Shown one piece after another: positions 48,145 to 58,940 of a stretch of 64,000 nt of DNA (position 1 is the stretch's first letter; the number at the start of each line of letters is the position of its first letter). The notes under the pieces are model-generated. The model was not told the DNA's origin. It was given only the letters and a program-made list of their open reading frames with translations, and did no database searches. Origin of the DNA: Linderina pennispora (taxonomy: Eukaryota > Kickxellomycota > Kickxellomycetes > Kickxellales > Kickxellaceae); NCBI RefSeq assembly GCF_002104995.1, contig NW_024468254.1:248001-312000 (forward strand). Reading direction: 5' to 3'. The position numbers and the translations under genes are program-made.

Positions 48145-51101
48145 ATGAGCTGGAAAAAGGACGAGGACACGGGTAAGTTGCTTGCTTGCCAGCCGGGCAC
48201 ATTTACAACGTGCTGGCAATTACCTCGGCCCATCTCGCCGGAGAAATGCTTGAAATGTGCCTTGCTAAATTGCATCCCGTTGTAGATGAGCTCGGAGCGC
48301 TTTTGCACCTGGACCGCTCGACTGTTCTGCAGGAGGCACGCGTGTTTAACGAGACGCCCATCCGCCCGCGGCAGTCGCGCATCCTGCTAGCAAAGATAAT
48401 TTTCCTGCTATACCGCGGCGAGACGATGTCGACTACAGAGGCCACGGAGCTGTTCTTCAGCATCACGAAGCTGTTCCAGTCGAAGGACATGTCGCTGCGG
48501 CAGATGGTGTATCTGGCAATCAAGGAGCTGTCGACAATCTCCGAGGATGTTATCATGGTTACGAGCAGTTTGATGAAAGACATGCAGCCCAAGTCGGAAG
48601 TCACTTACCGCGCCAACGCGATCCGCGCGCTGTGCAAGATCGTCGATCCATCGATGCTGCCAGGAATCGAGCGGTTCCTGAAGGCCGCGATTGTCGAGCG
48701 CTCGCCGTCGATTGCGTCGGCTGCGCTGGTCTCTTCGCTCCATCTGTTTGGTGACGCTAAGGATGTGGTACGGCGCTGGGGCAATGAGGTTAACGAGGCA
48801 CTCAACGGCAAGTCCTTGTCACAGGGATCATCATTCTTTGGCGCATCGACGAACCAGAACCAGGTAGTTTCGACCTCGAATATTGTGCAGTACCACGCGA
48901 TGGGCCTCATGTACGCGATCCGCCAGCACGACCGCATGGCTGTTCTGAAGCTGGTGCAGACATTCTCTGGCCAGAACAAGGGCAGCTGGATGGGTGGATC
49001 GGCTGCTACGTTGCGCAGCAACATGGCGCATGTTCTGCTGATCCGCTATGCAGTGCGTGTTATGGACGACGACCCTAGTCTGGCACCACAGCTGTCCACG
49101 CTGCTTGAGGAGTGGGTTCGCCACCGCTCAGACATGGTCAGCCTCGAAGCAGCGCGCGCCATCTGCCACCTCAGAAACGTCACTTCCAAGCAGCTTACAC
49201 CCGCTGTCAACGCGCTGCAGCTGTTCCTGTCGTCGCCCAAGGCCACAGTGCGGTTTGCGGCCATCCGCACTCTCAATGCCCTGGCGCGCACCAACCCGGA
49301 GGCTGTGCAGCCTTGCAATGTCGACATGGAGGGCCTCATCACCGACTCGAACCGCTCTGTGGCAACATTCGCGATCACCACGCTGCTAAAGACCGGAAAC
49401 GAAGCGTCGGTGGACCGTCTGATGAAGCAGATGCAGGGATTCATGGCTGAGATCAGTGACGAGTTCAAGATTATTGTTGCCGAGGCCGTCCGCAGCCTTT
49501 GCCGCAAGTTCCCTGGAAAGCACTCGCTGTTCTTGGGCTTCCTGTCGGGCGTCCTGCGCGACGAGGGGGGCTACGAGTTCAAGCGCTCTGCCATTGAGGC
49601 CATTGTTGATCTGGCCAAAAACGTGCCCGAGTGCAAGGAGACTGCGCTGGCCCACCTTTGCGAGTTCATTGAGGACTGCGAGTTCACCAAGCTGTCGGTG
49701 CGCGTTCTCCACTTCCTGGGTGAGGAGGGTCCGCACACTGCTCGCCCAACCGTATACATCCGCCACATCTATAACCGTGTCGTGCTCGAGAACGCTGTGG
49801 TGCGTGCTGCTGCTGTCAATGCCCTGGCAAAGTTTGGAGCCTCGACTGTCGGCGACGCCTCGCTCCAGCGCTCAGTCCGTGTTCTGCTCAAGCGTTGCCT
49901 CGATGACCGCGACGACGAAGTCCGTGACCGAGCTGCCTGGGCGCTGCGCATGACCGGCGACGAGAGTGTGCGCGACAAGTACATCCGCGATGACAGCACC
50001 TTTGCTCTGGCCGTCCTGGAGCGCAAACTGGTCGAGTACTGTGCTGATCCGGGAGCCGCGCTCAAGGGCAGCTTCAACTTTGACAACGTGCCGCGCATCT
50101 CGCGTGCCCAGGAGGTCGAGGCCCGCGACCGCCAGCGCCAGGAGACCATGGATGCCGTGCTCACCGGCACCACGCTCAAGACACCGACGTCCAGCAAGGC
50201 TGCAGCTGGTAAGGGCGATTTGTCGGCCGACACCGCCCATGATGCTGGCGCCTCCTCCGGATTCGTTGACATCTTCGAGCAGCAGGCCAAGTATGCCAGC
50301 CAGCTCAACGCGATCCCGGAGCTTGCTGCGTTTGGCGAGCAGCCACTGGTCTCATCACAGACACCCGCTGCCCTTACCGAGGCTGAGACCGAGTATGGTG
50401 TGCAGTGCATCAAGCATGTCTATAGCAACCACATTGTGTTCCAGTTTGACATCACCAACACTATCCCGGAGCAGGTCCTGGAGCAGGTCGAGGTGGCTAT
50501 GGAGCCTGAGGAGGACATCGATGGCGTCCTGCAGCCTGTGGTTGTTGTGCCCATTTCCGAGCTCAAGTGCAATGAACCCGCCACCGCCTATGTTGCGTTT
50601 GAGCACCTTGACCCAGAGACTTTCCCAGCGGTGTCGTTTGCGTGCACGCTCAAATTCATTGTCAAGGAGTGTGACCCAGCCACCGGCGAGCCTGAGGAGG
50701 ACGACGATGGGTTCGAGGACGAGTACTCGCTGGAGGCTGCTGAGATCAATGCTGGCGACTTTATGCAGGCCACGTACATTCCCGATTCGCACGCACTGTG
50801 GGAGTCCCTGGGCGAGGACGCGCAGTCCGTCGAGACCTTTGCGCTGTCCAACTTTGACAGCATCAAGGAGTGCACCGAGAAGGTCGTCGAGCTGCTCGGC
50901 ATGTGCCCGCTAGAGGGTGCTCTGACGCCCAAGAGCAAGGCCGCCCACCAGGCTGTGCTGACCGGCAAATGGCTTGGAAAGTCAAAGGCAGTGGCTCGGG
51001 CGCGTATGACGTACCAGAAGGGTGCTGGCGTAACAATGGAGCTTGCTGTGCGTTGCGAAGAGCCCTCTGTTAGTGAGCTCGTTGTGTCAGCAATTGCCTA
51101 A
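48145..51101 (+). CDS. SEC21: coatomer subunit gamma (gamma-COP, Sec21), two exons
   Basis: Exon 1 is 48145-48172 (MSWKKDEDT plus one base), with an intron at 48173-48285 (GTAAGT...TGTAG) and exon 2 at 48286-51101, giving 947 residues. Gamma-COP is part of the F-COPI adaptor coat for Golgi-to-ER vesicles. The N-terminus MSWKKDEDT is diagnostic, as is STVLQEARVFNETPIRPRQS across the junction. An adaptin-type helical solenoid follows (MVYLAIKELSTISEDVIMVT, YRANAIRALCKI), then a Ser/Thr/Ala linker at about 670-740. The C-terminal appendage domain carries EYGVQCIKHVYSNHIVFQFD and ECTEKVVELLGMCPLEGA. The phase is consistent (G|AT). Confidence 0.93.
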
Positions 51102-51397
51102 GCCACCACCGGCGTTAGCCTCGGGCTTCCTATGGTCTCCCTTTTGCCCTGTCTGAGCCCCCAGGAACCAATCATTTCAGTTTTCCCAATCCAATATACG
51201 CAGCCTTCATGTTTTTTGTGGTGAATTGGTGGCATGGTTCAATGTTTTGTGGATACACAGGCAGTTGCGCTTGAATGGATGACAAGAAACAGCCTTTTTG
51301 TGTGGATAGCTCTGGATGGCAGTGTAGCCTCACACTTAACCCCCCGGGAAGGATGTAGCACACAGCCTCCACATTTCAACTTTTCAGTATATTTACA

Positions 51398-52993
51398 ATG
51401 TACGTATTCAAGCTGCTACTGCTAGTCTTTGCACCCCTGGTGCTAGCCAAAACCGTTATCCACAACTGGGACATTACCTATGTCTACACCAACCGCGGCC
51501 TGGCTGAACCACCAAAGCGTGGAATTGGGGCCAATGGAAGACTTCCTCTGCCAGTAGTGCATGCAGCACTCGGCGACACCCTCGTTTTGAACATCCGTAA
51601 CTCCCTGGACGCACCGACATCACTGCATGCGCACGGCATATTCCAAAACAATACAAACTATTACGATGGCGTCGGTATGGTCACCGAGTGTGGCATTGCA
51701 CCTGGTTCCACCTTTACATACGAGATTGTGCTTAGCCAGTCCGGCACATACTGGATCCACGGACACACACTAGAGCAAAGCAACGAGGGGCTGCGCACAC
51801 CACTGGTTGTACATGACCCAAATGAACGCTACAAGTACGACGGCGAGTTTCTGTTTGCGGTTGAGGAGTGGGCGACACAGACTATTGACGACTCTATGGC
51901 CGTCATGACTGCGCCCAACAGGGCAACTTTGCCGGTGGATCAGTCAATGCGTCTTTTGGTGAACGGAGAGAACGGAGCGAAATTGAAACCGATGAACTTT
52001 GTTCCAGGAAAGACGTATCGGATTCGGCTTGTCGCTATGATGGGCATGCCACTGGTCGACTTCTTCATTGACAACCACGATATTGAAGTTATAGAGGTGG
52101 ACGGTGTGCTGACAAAGCCAAAGAAAGTCAATGTCGTCCGACTTGCCTCTGGTCAGCGCTACTCCGTTCTGGTGAGAGCTAAGAACGCGACGGATACAAA
52201 TTACTCGTATCACTTCAACATGATTCAGTCCTACATCCCCCTGAAATCTGGCTTCAGACCAATGGTGGGGAATGGCACGGTTGTGTATTCGGATAGGGTG
52301 CCTCTAGACGACTCGCCAGTGCTGGTACCTGACCGCTCGCTCTACTTCAACGCTACATTCGGCTTTACAGCGCAAAATGCTAGCTTCGAGTCGTTCAACC
52401 TTGCACCATTCCAGACGCCACTTGTTCCCACTATTCTGACCGCTATGACAATGGGTGATATGGTGCTGAATCCAATCGTGTATGGGTCACAGAGCAGCGC
52501 CTACGTGCTCAAGCACCTGGAAGTCATCGAGGTACTCGTGTGGAGTCAGACGTTTCTGCCGCACCCAATCCATTTGCATGGCCACAAATTCCAGATTGTT
52601 GAGCGGGGGCTGGTAGCCGATACTACTGGAGCCAGTCGCCGCCAGATTCCGCCTGGAGGACAGCCAATTTCTAGAGACACAGTGCAGGTCGAGTCGGGCG
52701 AGTATGTAAAACTGCGGTTCCGTGCGGATAACCCCGGTGTGTGGCTTATGCATTGCCATTTCCCGTGGCATGCGAGGGCTGGAATGGATATGGTGTTTGT
52801 TGAGGCACCAGATTTGATGCAGAAGCAGCTGAAGATACCTGATTCTGTTCGAGAGCAGTGCCGGCTGCAGGGTATCAAGACAGAAGGCAATGCGGGCGGC
52901 AACATGTCGTATAATTTTGGAGCAGCACCAATCGGCCCGTTTATACTTCCGGAGCCTGTGTCATATGCAACAGACGGAGACTTTATACAGTAA
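51398..52993 (+). CDS. secreted Fet3-type multicopper oxidase
   Basis: The 531-residue protein starts with a signal peptide (MYVFKLLLLVFAPLVLAKTV). The ascomycete Fet3 pattern is recognisable: HAHGIFQNNTNYYDG at 77-91, ECGIAPGSTFTYE, GTYWIHGHT (HGH at 121-123), HPIHLHGHKF (389-398) and HCHFPWHARAGM (452-463). All ten copper-ligand His and Cys positions appear present, though the neighbours differ from the usual HFHG, YHSH and HCHIEWH. Unlike Fet3 it has no C-terminal membrane segment, so it is probably secreted, and no Ftr1 permease gene is nearby. It could be a ferroxidase or laccase-like oxidase; the substrate is not decided by sequence. Confidence 0.85.
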   Translation: MYVFKLLLLVFAPLVLAKTVIHNWDITYVYTNRGLAEPPKRGIGANGRLPLPVVHAALGDTLVLNIRNSLDAPTSLHAHGIFQNNTNYYDGVGMVTECGIAPGSTFTYEIVLSQSGTYWIHGHTLEQSNEGLRTPLVVHDPNERYKYDGEFLFAVEEWATQTIDDSMAVMTAPNRATLPVDQSMRLLVNGENGAKLKPMNFVPGKTYRIRLVAMMGMPLVDFFIDNHDIEVIEVDGVLTKPKKVNVVRLASGQRYSVLVRAKNATDTNYSYHFNMIQSYIPLKSGFRPMVGNGTVVYSDRVPLDDSPVLVPDRSLYFNATFGFTAQNASFESFNLAPFQTPLVPTILTAMTMGDMVLNPIVYGSQSSAYVLKHLEVIEVLVWSQTFLPHPIHLHGHKFQIVERGLVADTTGASRRQIPPGGQPISRDTVQVESGEYVKLRFRADNPGVWLMHCHFPWHARAGMDMVFVEAPDLMQKQLKIPDSVREQCRLQGIKTEGNAGGNMSYNFGAAPIGPFILPEPVSYATDGDFIQ

Positions 52994-53463
52994 AACATTT
53001 TTCTGTGTCGAATCAACACTACATATCCACATCTCGTCATGTACGAATATTTCCATCATATCACGCCACCCGCGAAACCGCATGCCCGTAATTTCGTGAT
53101 TGACGAGTTTCTTCTGCTTGTTGCGCGCCTGCTGCGATAGTCCATGACGTCGACATGTCAGCTGAATCAGGTGGCGGCAAGTCAGGGGCTAACGAGACCC
53201 CCACTGCAGCCTGCACAATGGAGGTATCATCGAGCCTCTGGTGGAGTGGACAAATGACCGCGCATTGGAGATACATCCGGGCAGCTCTTCCTTTTTTCGC
53301 TCTTTCTACTCTTCAGCACTATCGCCTTTTCTAAACCCCCACATTTCACCAACACAACAGCGTGAAAACACCCAGCCGGCCTTCATTCCACATCTCTCTC
53401 ATACAGCCACTTCCTGACTGCAGCATACTTTTCTGCTATTTCCAAAGCTGTCAATCTGCCTGT
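52994..53463. other. intergenic region before the first BAHD-type gene
   Basis: This is 470 bases. The BAHD frame stays open back to 53362 but without family features. A C/T-rich leader is visible around 53285-53400. No separate gene is seen. Confidence 0.5.
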
Positions 53464-54930
53464 ATGTCCAAAATGGATACACTTGGAAATAGCATTCAGA
53501 CTGAGACGATTCAGCTGGGACCTATTGACGCGCAGTTTACGTCGCTGACTGCCCCGCTTGTGTTCATATATGGCAACTCCGACAGCTCTGCAGAATTCAT
53601 GCCCACCGACAAACTGAAGCACAGCCTTTATGTTACACTGCAGCGGTTCCCTGTGCTCGTCGGTCACTTGAAGGAGAAGCAGTACGGCCTGGACGAGATC
53701 ATAATTGACAAGGATGACTTGAATCTGCCGACATTCGAAGAGTCTGCCAGCGATGTCCACTATGATGACATAAAAACTAACAATTTTCACTGGACGTCGT
53801 GGCCGCCAGAACGGCCAAATGCAATGTCGCTGGTGACCCATCATGATGTCAGCAGCAAAGCAAGGCTGCTCCAGATCCATATCTCCCGGCTTCGTGACAA
53901 CTCTGGCGTGATACTCTCGGTCAGCATACTCCATAGCATCATGGATGGGCACGGGTTCTTTGCGTTTATGAATGTCTGGTCCCGTACCTGTAGATTAGGC
54001 GATAGCACTTCGCCAGTGGCGTACCTGCTCAATCGCAGTGTCATTGCTGACAGTCTTCCAGCAGACCGCAAGCCTATCGACAAGGCAGTTTTCGACATTT
54101 TTTCGGCATTCAATCCTGTAGCTGAGCTGCTAGCATGGGTTTCGCATCGGACACGCAGCTGGGTGCTGAAAAAGGGGGTTGAGGCAGCGGACGGCGAGGC
54201 GCATTTCTTCCGCATTCCTGGCGATGCGCTAGACAGACTGCGGAGTGCTGTCAGGCAGCATGTGCCTCAACACACGCGCATTTCTAATAACGACCTGTTG
54301 GTATCGCTCATTTGCCACACTATCGCGTGTGCACAAAAGGAGGTCTCGGATATCAACTCCCAGGGCGCGGTGGCTGGAGCCATTTCATCAATGTGGGAAT
54401 TTATGGTGGGCAAAAAGCCCAGGCATTTCGGGTCATTTGTTGTGTGCGATATACGATGCCGTGTTGGCATTCTTGACAAGAACTACATGGGGAATGCGGT
54501 CGTAGCGCCTATTGCGCAGATGCCTCTGGACAGGCTCTCTGAGCAAATCACTGTCGAATCTCTGGCTCACGGTGCCCGCTGCGTCCGGTCTGCAGTTGAT
54601 AATATCGATGGTCAGTATGTGCGCGGATACTTGGATGCATATGAGAAACACCCGACCGCGTTTGCCCGGTCGATGGTTGCATCGGGTGCTGACCGCAACT
54701 TGCTGTCGATCACCAATGTTACGCGATTCAATGTGTACGACAGTGATTTTGGATATGGCCAGCCAGCGTGGGTGTGTCCACCACCGATTTTTGCGCCAGG
54801 GGTCGCGGTGCTTCTTCCCAGTGCCGAGTCAACCACGGATGTCGTTGCATATGTGATTGCTGAGAAGCCAGTCATGGAACGCATGCTCGAGAACCGGTTC
54901 TGGATGGATGTAGTGGAGGTCATCAACTAA
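53464..54930 (+). CDS. BAHD-type acyltransferase, copy 1
   Basis: The 488-residue protein belongs to the BAHD/transferase family (Pfam Transferase), which moves acyl groups from acyl-CoA to hydroxyl or amine groups of small molecules in the cytosol. The catalytic HxxxD is HSIMD at 157-161 (LSVSILHSIMDGHGFF) and the structural DFGWG motif appears as DFGYG at 428-432. N-terminal RFPVLVGHLKEK matches the fold's first strand-helix unit. Length is typical. The nearest use in fungi is in tailoring of secondary metabolites, but the donor and acceptor are unknown. Start: the ATG at 53464 or the one at 53473; both follow the leader. Confidence 0.85.
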   Translation: MSKMDTLGNSIQTETIQLGPIDAQFTSLTAPLVFIYGNSDSSAEFMPTDKLKHSLYVTLQRFPVLVGHLKEKQYGLDEIIIDKDDLNLPTFEESASDVHYDDIKTNNFHWTSWPPERPNAMSLVTHHDVSSKARLLQIHISRLRDNSGVILSVSILHSIMDGHGFFAFMNVWSRTCRLGDSTSPVAYLLNRSVIADSLPADRKPIDKAVFDIFSAFNPVAELLAWVSHRTRSWVLKKGVEAADGEAHFFRIPGDALDRLRSAVRQHVPQHTRISNNDLLVSLICHTIACAQKEVSDINSQGAVAGAISSMWEFMVGKKPRHFGSFVVCDIRCRVGILDKNYMGNAVVAPIAQMPLDRLSEQITVESLAHGARCVRSAVDNIDGQYVRGYLDAYEKHPTAFARSMVASGADRNLLSITNVTRFNVYDSDFGYGQPAWVCPPPIFAPGVAVLLPSAESTTDVVAYVIAEKPVMERMLENRFWMDVVEVIN

Positions 54931-55220
54931 ATATCTAAACACGCTGCATGGTCTTTACGTTGCTTGTTTTGTGTACACCCTGTTCCATGGTTCCTCGCCG
55001 AAATCGGTATTGCTTTGGCAATCTGTTGCTCCTTGGCGGGGATTTTGCATTATGCATTGTGTGGAGCTTTTGTTAATTAGCGATCGGCACGACAACTGTA
55101 TTGCTTGTTGGGAAGTGTCGAAGAGAATACCTGTGGACAAGTGTGCTTCTGAGAGGTCCGTGTTGAGGTTTCCTTATCTTGGTGGCACCTTTAGAGCATT
55201 CTTACAGCATTCTTACAGCA
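54931..55220. other. spacer between the two BAHD-type genes
   Basis: This 290-base spacer has no coding features. Directly before the second ATG there are two copies of CATTCTTACAG (about 55197-55220). Confidence 0.6.
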
Positions 55221-56669
55221 ATGGAGGCCCTTCATGAGACTATCCAGAACCAAACAATCCAGCTATCGAGTCTTGATGCACAGTCGACGTCAATTGCGAT
55301 CTCTTACGTGTTCATCTACGAGAACACAAAGAAATCCAAAGACTTCATGCACACAGAGAGGCTTGCTGACAGCTTGTATGTAGCACTGGAGCGGTTTCCG
55401 GTGTTTCTCGGACATCTTGTTGAGAAGCAATACGGGCTAGACCAAGTCGTCGTGGACAGAGATAATCTAAACTCGCCAATGTTTGAAGAGTCGTCCAGCA
55501 ATGTGTGCTATGGAGACATAAGGATGGCCAACTTCCACTGGTCTTCATGGAAGGCATGTCTGCCTCGCAGCCTGTCGCTGGTTGTCACGCCCGACGACAG
55601 CGGCTCGGTCAAGCTCCTGCAGGTGCATATAGCTCGACTTGGCAACAATTCAGGCGTCGTTATGGCAGTCAGCACACTGCACAGCCTGGTGGACGGATAC
55701 GGATTCTTCCGGTTCATCAATGACTGGGCACGCACTTGCGCCATGGGGTCGGATGCACCCCTGGTCAGCTACTCGTCTGACCGCAATATCATCGAACAAA
55801 ACTTGCCAAAGCTGGGCAAGCCAATCGGCCCGGTGTCGCTCAGGATGTACGCAAAGTTCAATGCAGTGGCTGAGTGGATGGCGTGGACATCCAATGCGAC
55901 GCGCGGGTGGATGATCAAGAGGGGCATTGAAGCAGCAGATGGCGAAGGGCATTTCTTCAAGGTCACCGGTGAGTCGCTCGACAGACTGCGCGACAGCGTC
56001 AAGCAGGTGGTGGAGGGCCGTGTCTCCGACAACGACCTCCTGGCGTCGCTTGCCAGCCATGCCATAGCCAAGGGCCAGAAGGACGTCGAAAGTTCCGCAG
56101 GCAAGGGCATTCTAGGCACAATCTCCTCTGCACTGAGCACACTGGTCGGCCAGGTGCCTGGCAATCTGCGTGCAAACGTGGTCTGTGATGCCCGCCACCG
56201 CATCGGCATTGCCGACAAGAACTTTATTGGCAACGGCCTGATTTCGCCGGTGGCCGAGATTCCGCTCGACAAGCTCGAGGTGGCCATGACGGACCGTGAT
56301 CTGGCGGAGATCACCAGGGTGATTAGGTCGCTGGTTGACAATGCCGATGGGGAGTATGTGCGCGGGTACCTGGATGTGTGGAAGCAGCACCCGACAGCGT
56401 TCGCGAGGGCGCTGGTTGCGCTGGGATCGGACAACCGGTTCATCTCGATTACTAATCAGACGCGGTTTGGAGCCTATGACGCGGACTTTGGCAGCGGGCG
56501 GCCGACATGGGCATGTCCGGCGCCCACGCTGGTGCCAAACATCGTTTTCATTCTCTCCAGCCCCGACTCGCACAGGGACGCGATAGTGTACATCACTGCC
56601 GACAAGCCGGTGATGCAGAACATTCTGAAGAACAGCTACTGGATGGACATTGCAGAGCTGATAAACTGA
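55221..56669 (+). CDS. BAHD-type acyltransferase, copy 2
   Basis: The 482-residue tandem paralog of the gene at 53464 shares the same layout: ALERFPVFLGHLVEKQYGLD, catalytic HSLVD at 154-158 (STLHSLVDGYGFF) and, in place of DFGWG, DFGSG at 422-426. Many aligned stretches are shared (for example MIKRGIEAADGEGHFFKV compared with LKKGVEAADGEAHFF). The central parts differ, which suggests different acceptors. The ATG at 55221 fits the N-terminus of copy 1. It is convergent with the KBL gene (12 bases between stops). Both copies keep the catalytic His and Asp, so both are probably active. Confidence 0.85.
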   Translation: MEALHETIQNQTIQLSSLDAQSTSIAISYVFIYENTKKSKDFMHTERLADSLYVALERFPVFLGHLVEKQYGLDQVVVDRDNLNSPMFEESSSNVCYGDIRMANFHWSSWKACLPRSLSLVVTPDDSGSVKLLQVHIARLGNNSGVVMAVSTLHSLVDGYGFFRFINDWARTCAMGSDAPLVSYSSDRNIIEQNLPKLGKPIGPVSLRMYAKFNAVAEWMAWTSNATRGWMIKRGIEAADGEGHFFKVTGESLDRLRDSVKQVVEGRVSDNDLLASLASHAIAKGQKDVESSAGKGILGTISSALSTLVGQVPGNLRANVVCDARHRIGIADKNFIGNGLISPVAEIPLDKLEVAMTDRDLAEITRVIRSLVDNADGEYVRGYLDVWKQHPTAFARALVALGSDNRFISITNQTRFGAYDADFGSGRPTWACPAPTLVPNIVFILSSPDSHRDAIVYITADKPVMQNILKNSYWMDIAELIN

Positions 56670-56681
56670 GACAAATAAAGC

Positions 56682-57130
56682 CTAGCTGATGACCTTGAGC
56701 TCGCGGCCAACCTCAATGAAAGCATCGACAGCGTGGTTGACCTGGTCGACGGAATGGGCGGCGGAGATCTGCACGCGGATGCGCGCCCTGTCCTTGGGCA
56801 CCACCGGATACGAGAACCCAATGACATAGATGCCGCGCTTCAGCAGCCGGTCAGCCATGTCCGACGCCAGCCGCGCGTCGCCCAGCATCACAGGGATGAT
56901 CGCGTGGTCCTTGCCCGCCAGCGTGAAGCCAGCCGCCGACATGCGGTCGCGGAACAGCTTGGCGTTGCCCCAGAGCTGGTCAAGCAGGGGCGTGCGCGTG
57001 GCCGGATTGTCCACCAGGTCAATCGCAGCCCTGGCAGCACCCACCACCGACGGCGCCAGCGTGTTGGAGAACAGGTACGGCCGCGACGTATTGCGCAGCG
57101 CCGACACCAGCAGCTGGTGTCCGGTGGTGT

Positions 57131-57164
<34 letters not shown>

Positions 57165-57959
57165 CGTCGAGTTGACCAGGTGGATGCGGTCCACCACATC
57201 CCAGTACTCGCCGGTTCCGCGGCCGGTCTTGCCCAGGAAGCCTGTTGCATGGGCATCGTCGACAAACAGGACCGCGTCGTACTTTTCCACCACATCGCAG
57301 ATCTCGCGCAGCGGGGCAATCACGCCGTCCATGGAGAACACGCCGTCGGTGGCCACCATCTTGACCTGGCACCCGGCCTCCTGTGCCTTCTGCAGCTGCC
57401 GCTCGAGGTCCTGCACGTCGCCGTTGGCGTACCGGAACCGCTTGGCCTTGCAGAGCCTGACTCCATCGATGATCGATGCGTGGTTCAGCGAGTCGCTGAT
57501 GATCGCGTCGTTCTCGGTCAGCAGGGACTCGAACACCCCGGCATTGGCGTCAAAGCACGATGCATACAGGATCGTGTCGCGGGTGCCCGAGCCGTTGCCG
57601 TAAAAGTCCGAAATCTGCTGCTCCAGGTCCTTGTGGATCGACTGCGTGCCGCAGATGAACCGCACGGAGCTCAGCCCGTTGCCCCACTGGTGCAGGAACT
57701 CGTCCGCCTTCTGGACCACTGCGGGGTGGTCTGCCAGGCCCAGGTAGTTGTTGGCGCAGAAATTCAGCACGCTGCCCGACCCGGATGCCACCTGGATGCT
57801 GGAGCTCTGCGGAGTCGTGATCACCCGCTCTGTCTTGAACGTGCCCGCCTTGCGCATGCCGTCAAGCGACTGCGTGATGCGCTCCTCAAAGGCCGCCGGC
57901 AGAGCTGCGCGCTTGGTCGAGTAGCAGCGGGAAGTGTGCTGGAGGGCCGCCTTTAGCAT
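56682..57959 (-). CDS. KBL1: 2-amino-3-ketobutyrate CoA ligase (glycine C-acetyltransferase), mitochondrial
   Basis: The 425-residue PLP enzyme of the alpha-oxoamine synthase family splits 2-amino-3-ketobutyrate with CoA into glycine and acetyl-CoA. Features: a mitochondrial-type N-terminus (residues 1-20, basic and Ser-rich), NFCANNYLGLADHPAV, SSVRFICGTQSIHKDLE, SDSLNHASIIDGVRLCKAKR (KBL rather than ALA synthase or KAPA synthase), DDAHATGFLGKTGRGT and the PLP lysine K268 in STLGKALGGASGGYT. The C-terminus RIRVQISAAHSVDQV is also typical. It is head-to-head with TDH (58941), which makes its substrate. The first ATG is used. Confidence 0.93.
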
Positions 57960-58272
57960 GGTATAGAAATGGTTTCGGTTTTGGATGGAGAGAAAAAGCA
58001 GTTCGGAGAGGGAGTTTTGTTTGCAAGAGAAAAAAAAAAGCTGGCTCAGGGACGCTCACCTACTGCTCATATCCTGAACCTCCGCCGGGAATGGGCCTCC
58101 CCCATCTTTTGTCCGGATAAAAGAATGCTGCTGTTGCGGAACAGGGAATGTGGCAGACCGGGAGCCAGTGTTTTGCTAAACAACGTGTTTATTTTTTTGG
58201 GCGTGAGAAGCTTTCGCCCCTTTTAGAATTTTATAAAAGTGGCCCACGCTTTAGCGCTCGTCTGCCATAGCT

Positions 58273-58318
58273 GCCTGCCTGCAAAGGCAAAGCGCTAGTG
58301 CTGCCATTACAGGCAGGC
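58273..58318. repeat. inverted repeat in the KBL1/TDH1 promoter
   Basis: GCCTGCCTG (58273-58281) and CAGGCAGGC (58310-58318) are exact reverse complements separated by 28 bases. They lie on the KBL1 side, near the TATA-like element. A second short inverted pair of AGCGCT cores lies close by. Confidence 0.65.
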
Positions 58319-58516
58319 TGGACCTGTGCCCCGAGCGAACAAAAAATCTTTTTCCCACCACCGCCGCTGTCGGAATTTCCCACCTGTATTTCAAAGAACC
58401 GCTTCTATCGGGTCGCTCTTTTTTTTTTTTATAAAACAGCTGGCCTTCCCGCCCTGGTTTCATCTCGCGCCAAATTGTTTTTTATCTTTTTCGAAAACTG
58501 CCCCTTCTGTTCCTGA

Positions 58517-58525
58517 GTGACTCAC
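58517..58525. promoter_or_regulatory. Gcn4-type (TGACTCA) site between KBL1 and TDH1
   Basis: GTGACTCAC contains the perfect Gcn4/CpcA core TGACTCA (58518-58524), the general-control element of amino-acid genes in fungi. It is about 420 bases upstream of TDH1 and 560 bases upstream of KBL1. One site can occur by chance in DNA of this length, but the position between two amino-acid genes is suggestive. Confidence 0.5.
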
Positions 58526-58835
58526 GTCGGCCAAATACCCCTTTACCGCGTCATATTTCCTTGGATCAGGTTTGTATCGCGCTGCAACAATCCCGGTCAA
58601 TCTGCGCACTGGGGCTTCCACTTACTATAAGGAGAATTTTCTGCAAAAGCCTACTGGAACCTCACCATATTCGACGAATCAGCAGTGGCGCTGGGGCCAG
58701 AAAGACGATGCCCGCGCATTTACTAATGCATACGGAATCGCGGGTGAAACAGCTGCTTTGAATTTTTTATCGCTGTGGCCTGGCGGGTGGAAAAAAATGT
58801 AGCTGACAAACAATTTCCCCTCCGGTGCTGGAGTC

Positions 58836-58844
58836 TATAAAAGG
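58836..58844 (+). promoter_or_regulatory. TATA box of TDH1
   Basis: TATAAAAGG lies about 100 bases upstream of the ATG at 58941, followed by a C/T-rich leader. Confidence 0.65.
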
Positions 58845-58940
58845 CCCCAGCGCCTGGCATCGCCCTCTTCTGCCCTCTTACTGAACGCAATCTACACCTC
58901 CCCTTAGCAACTTTTCCCTTCCAGCCCACGCCCCCTCAAA

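Larger units (their letters stand above)
57960..58940. promoter_or_regulatory. shared divergent promoter of KBL1 and TDH1
   Basis: This is 981 bases between the two start codons. It holds a TATA box for TDH1 (58836-58844), a Gcn4-type site (58517-58525), a TTTTATAAAA element near 58231 on the KBL1 side, and a 9-bp inverted repeat (58273-58318). No gene is seen in it. Confidence 0.6.

Noticed and set aside
56733-57956. 407-codon plus-strand frame opposite KBL1
   Set aside because: It is a shadow of the PLP enzyme gene with His/Arg/Gln-rich composition and no family features.
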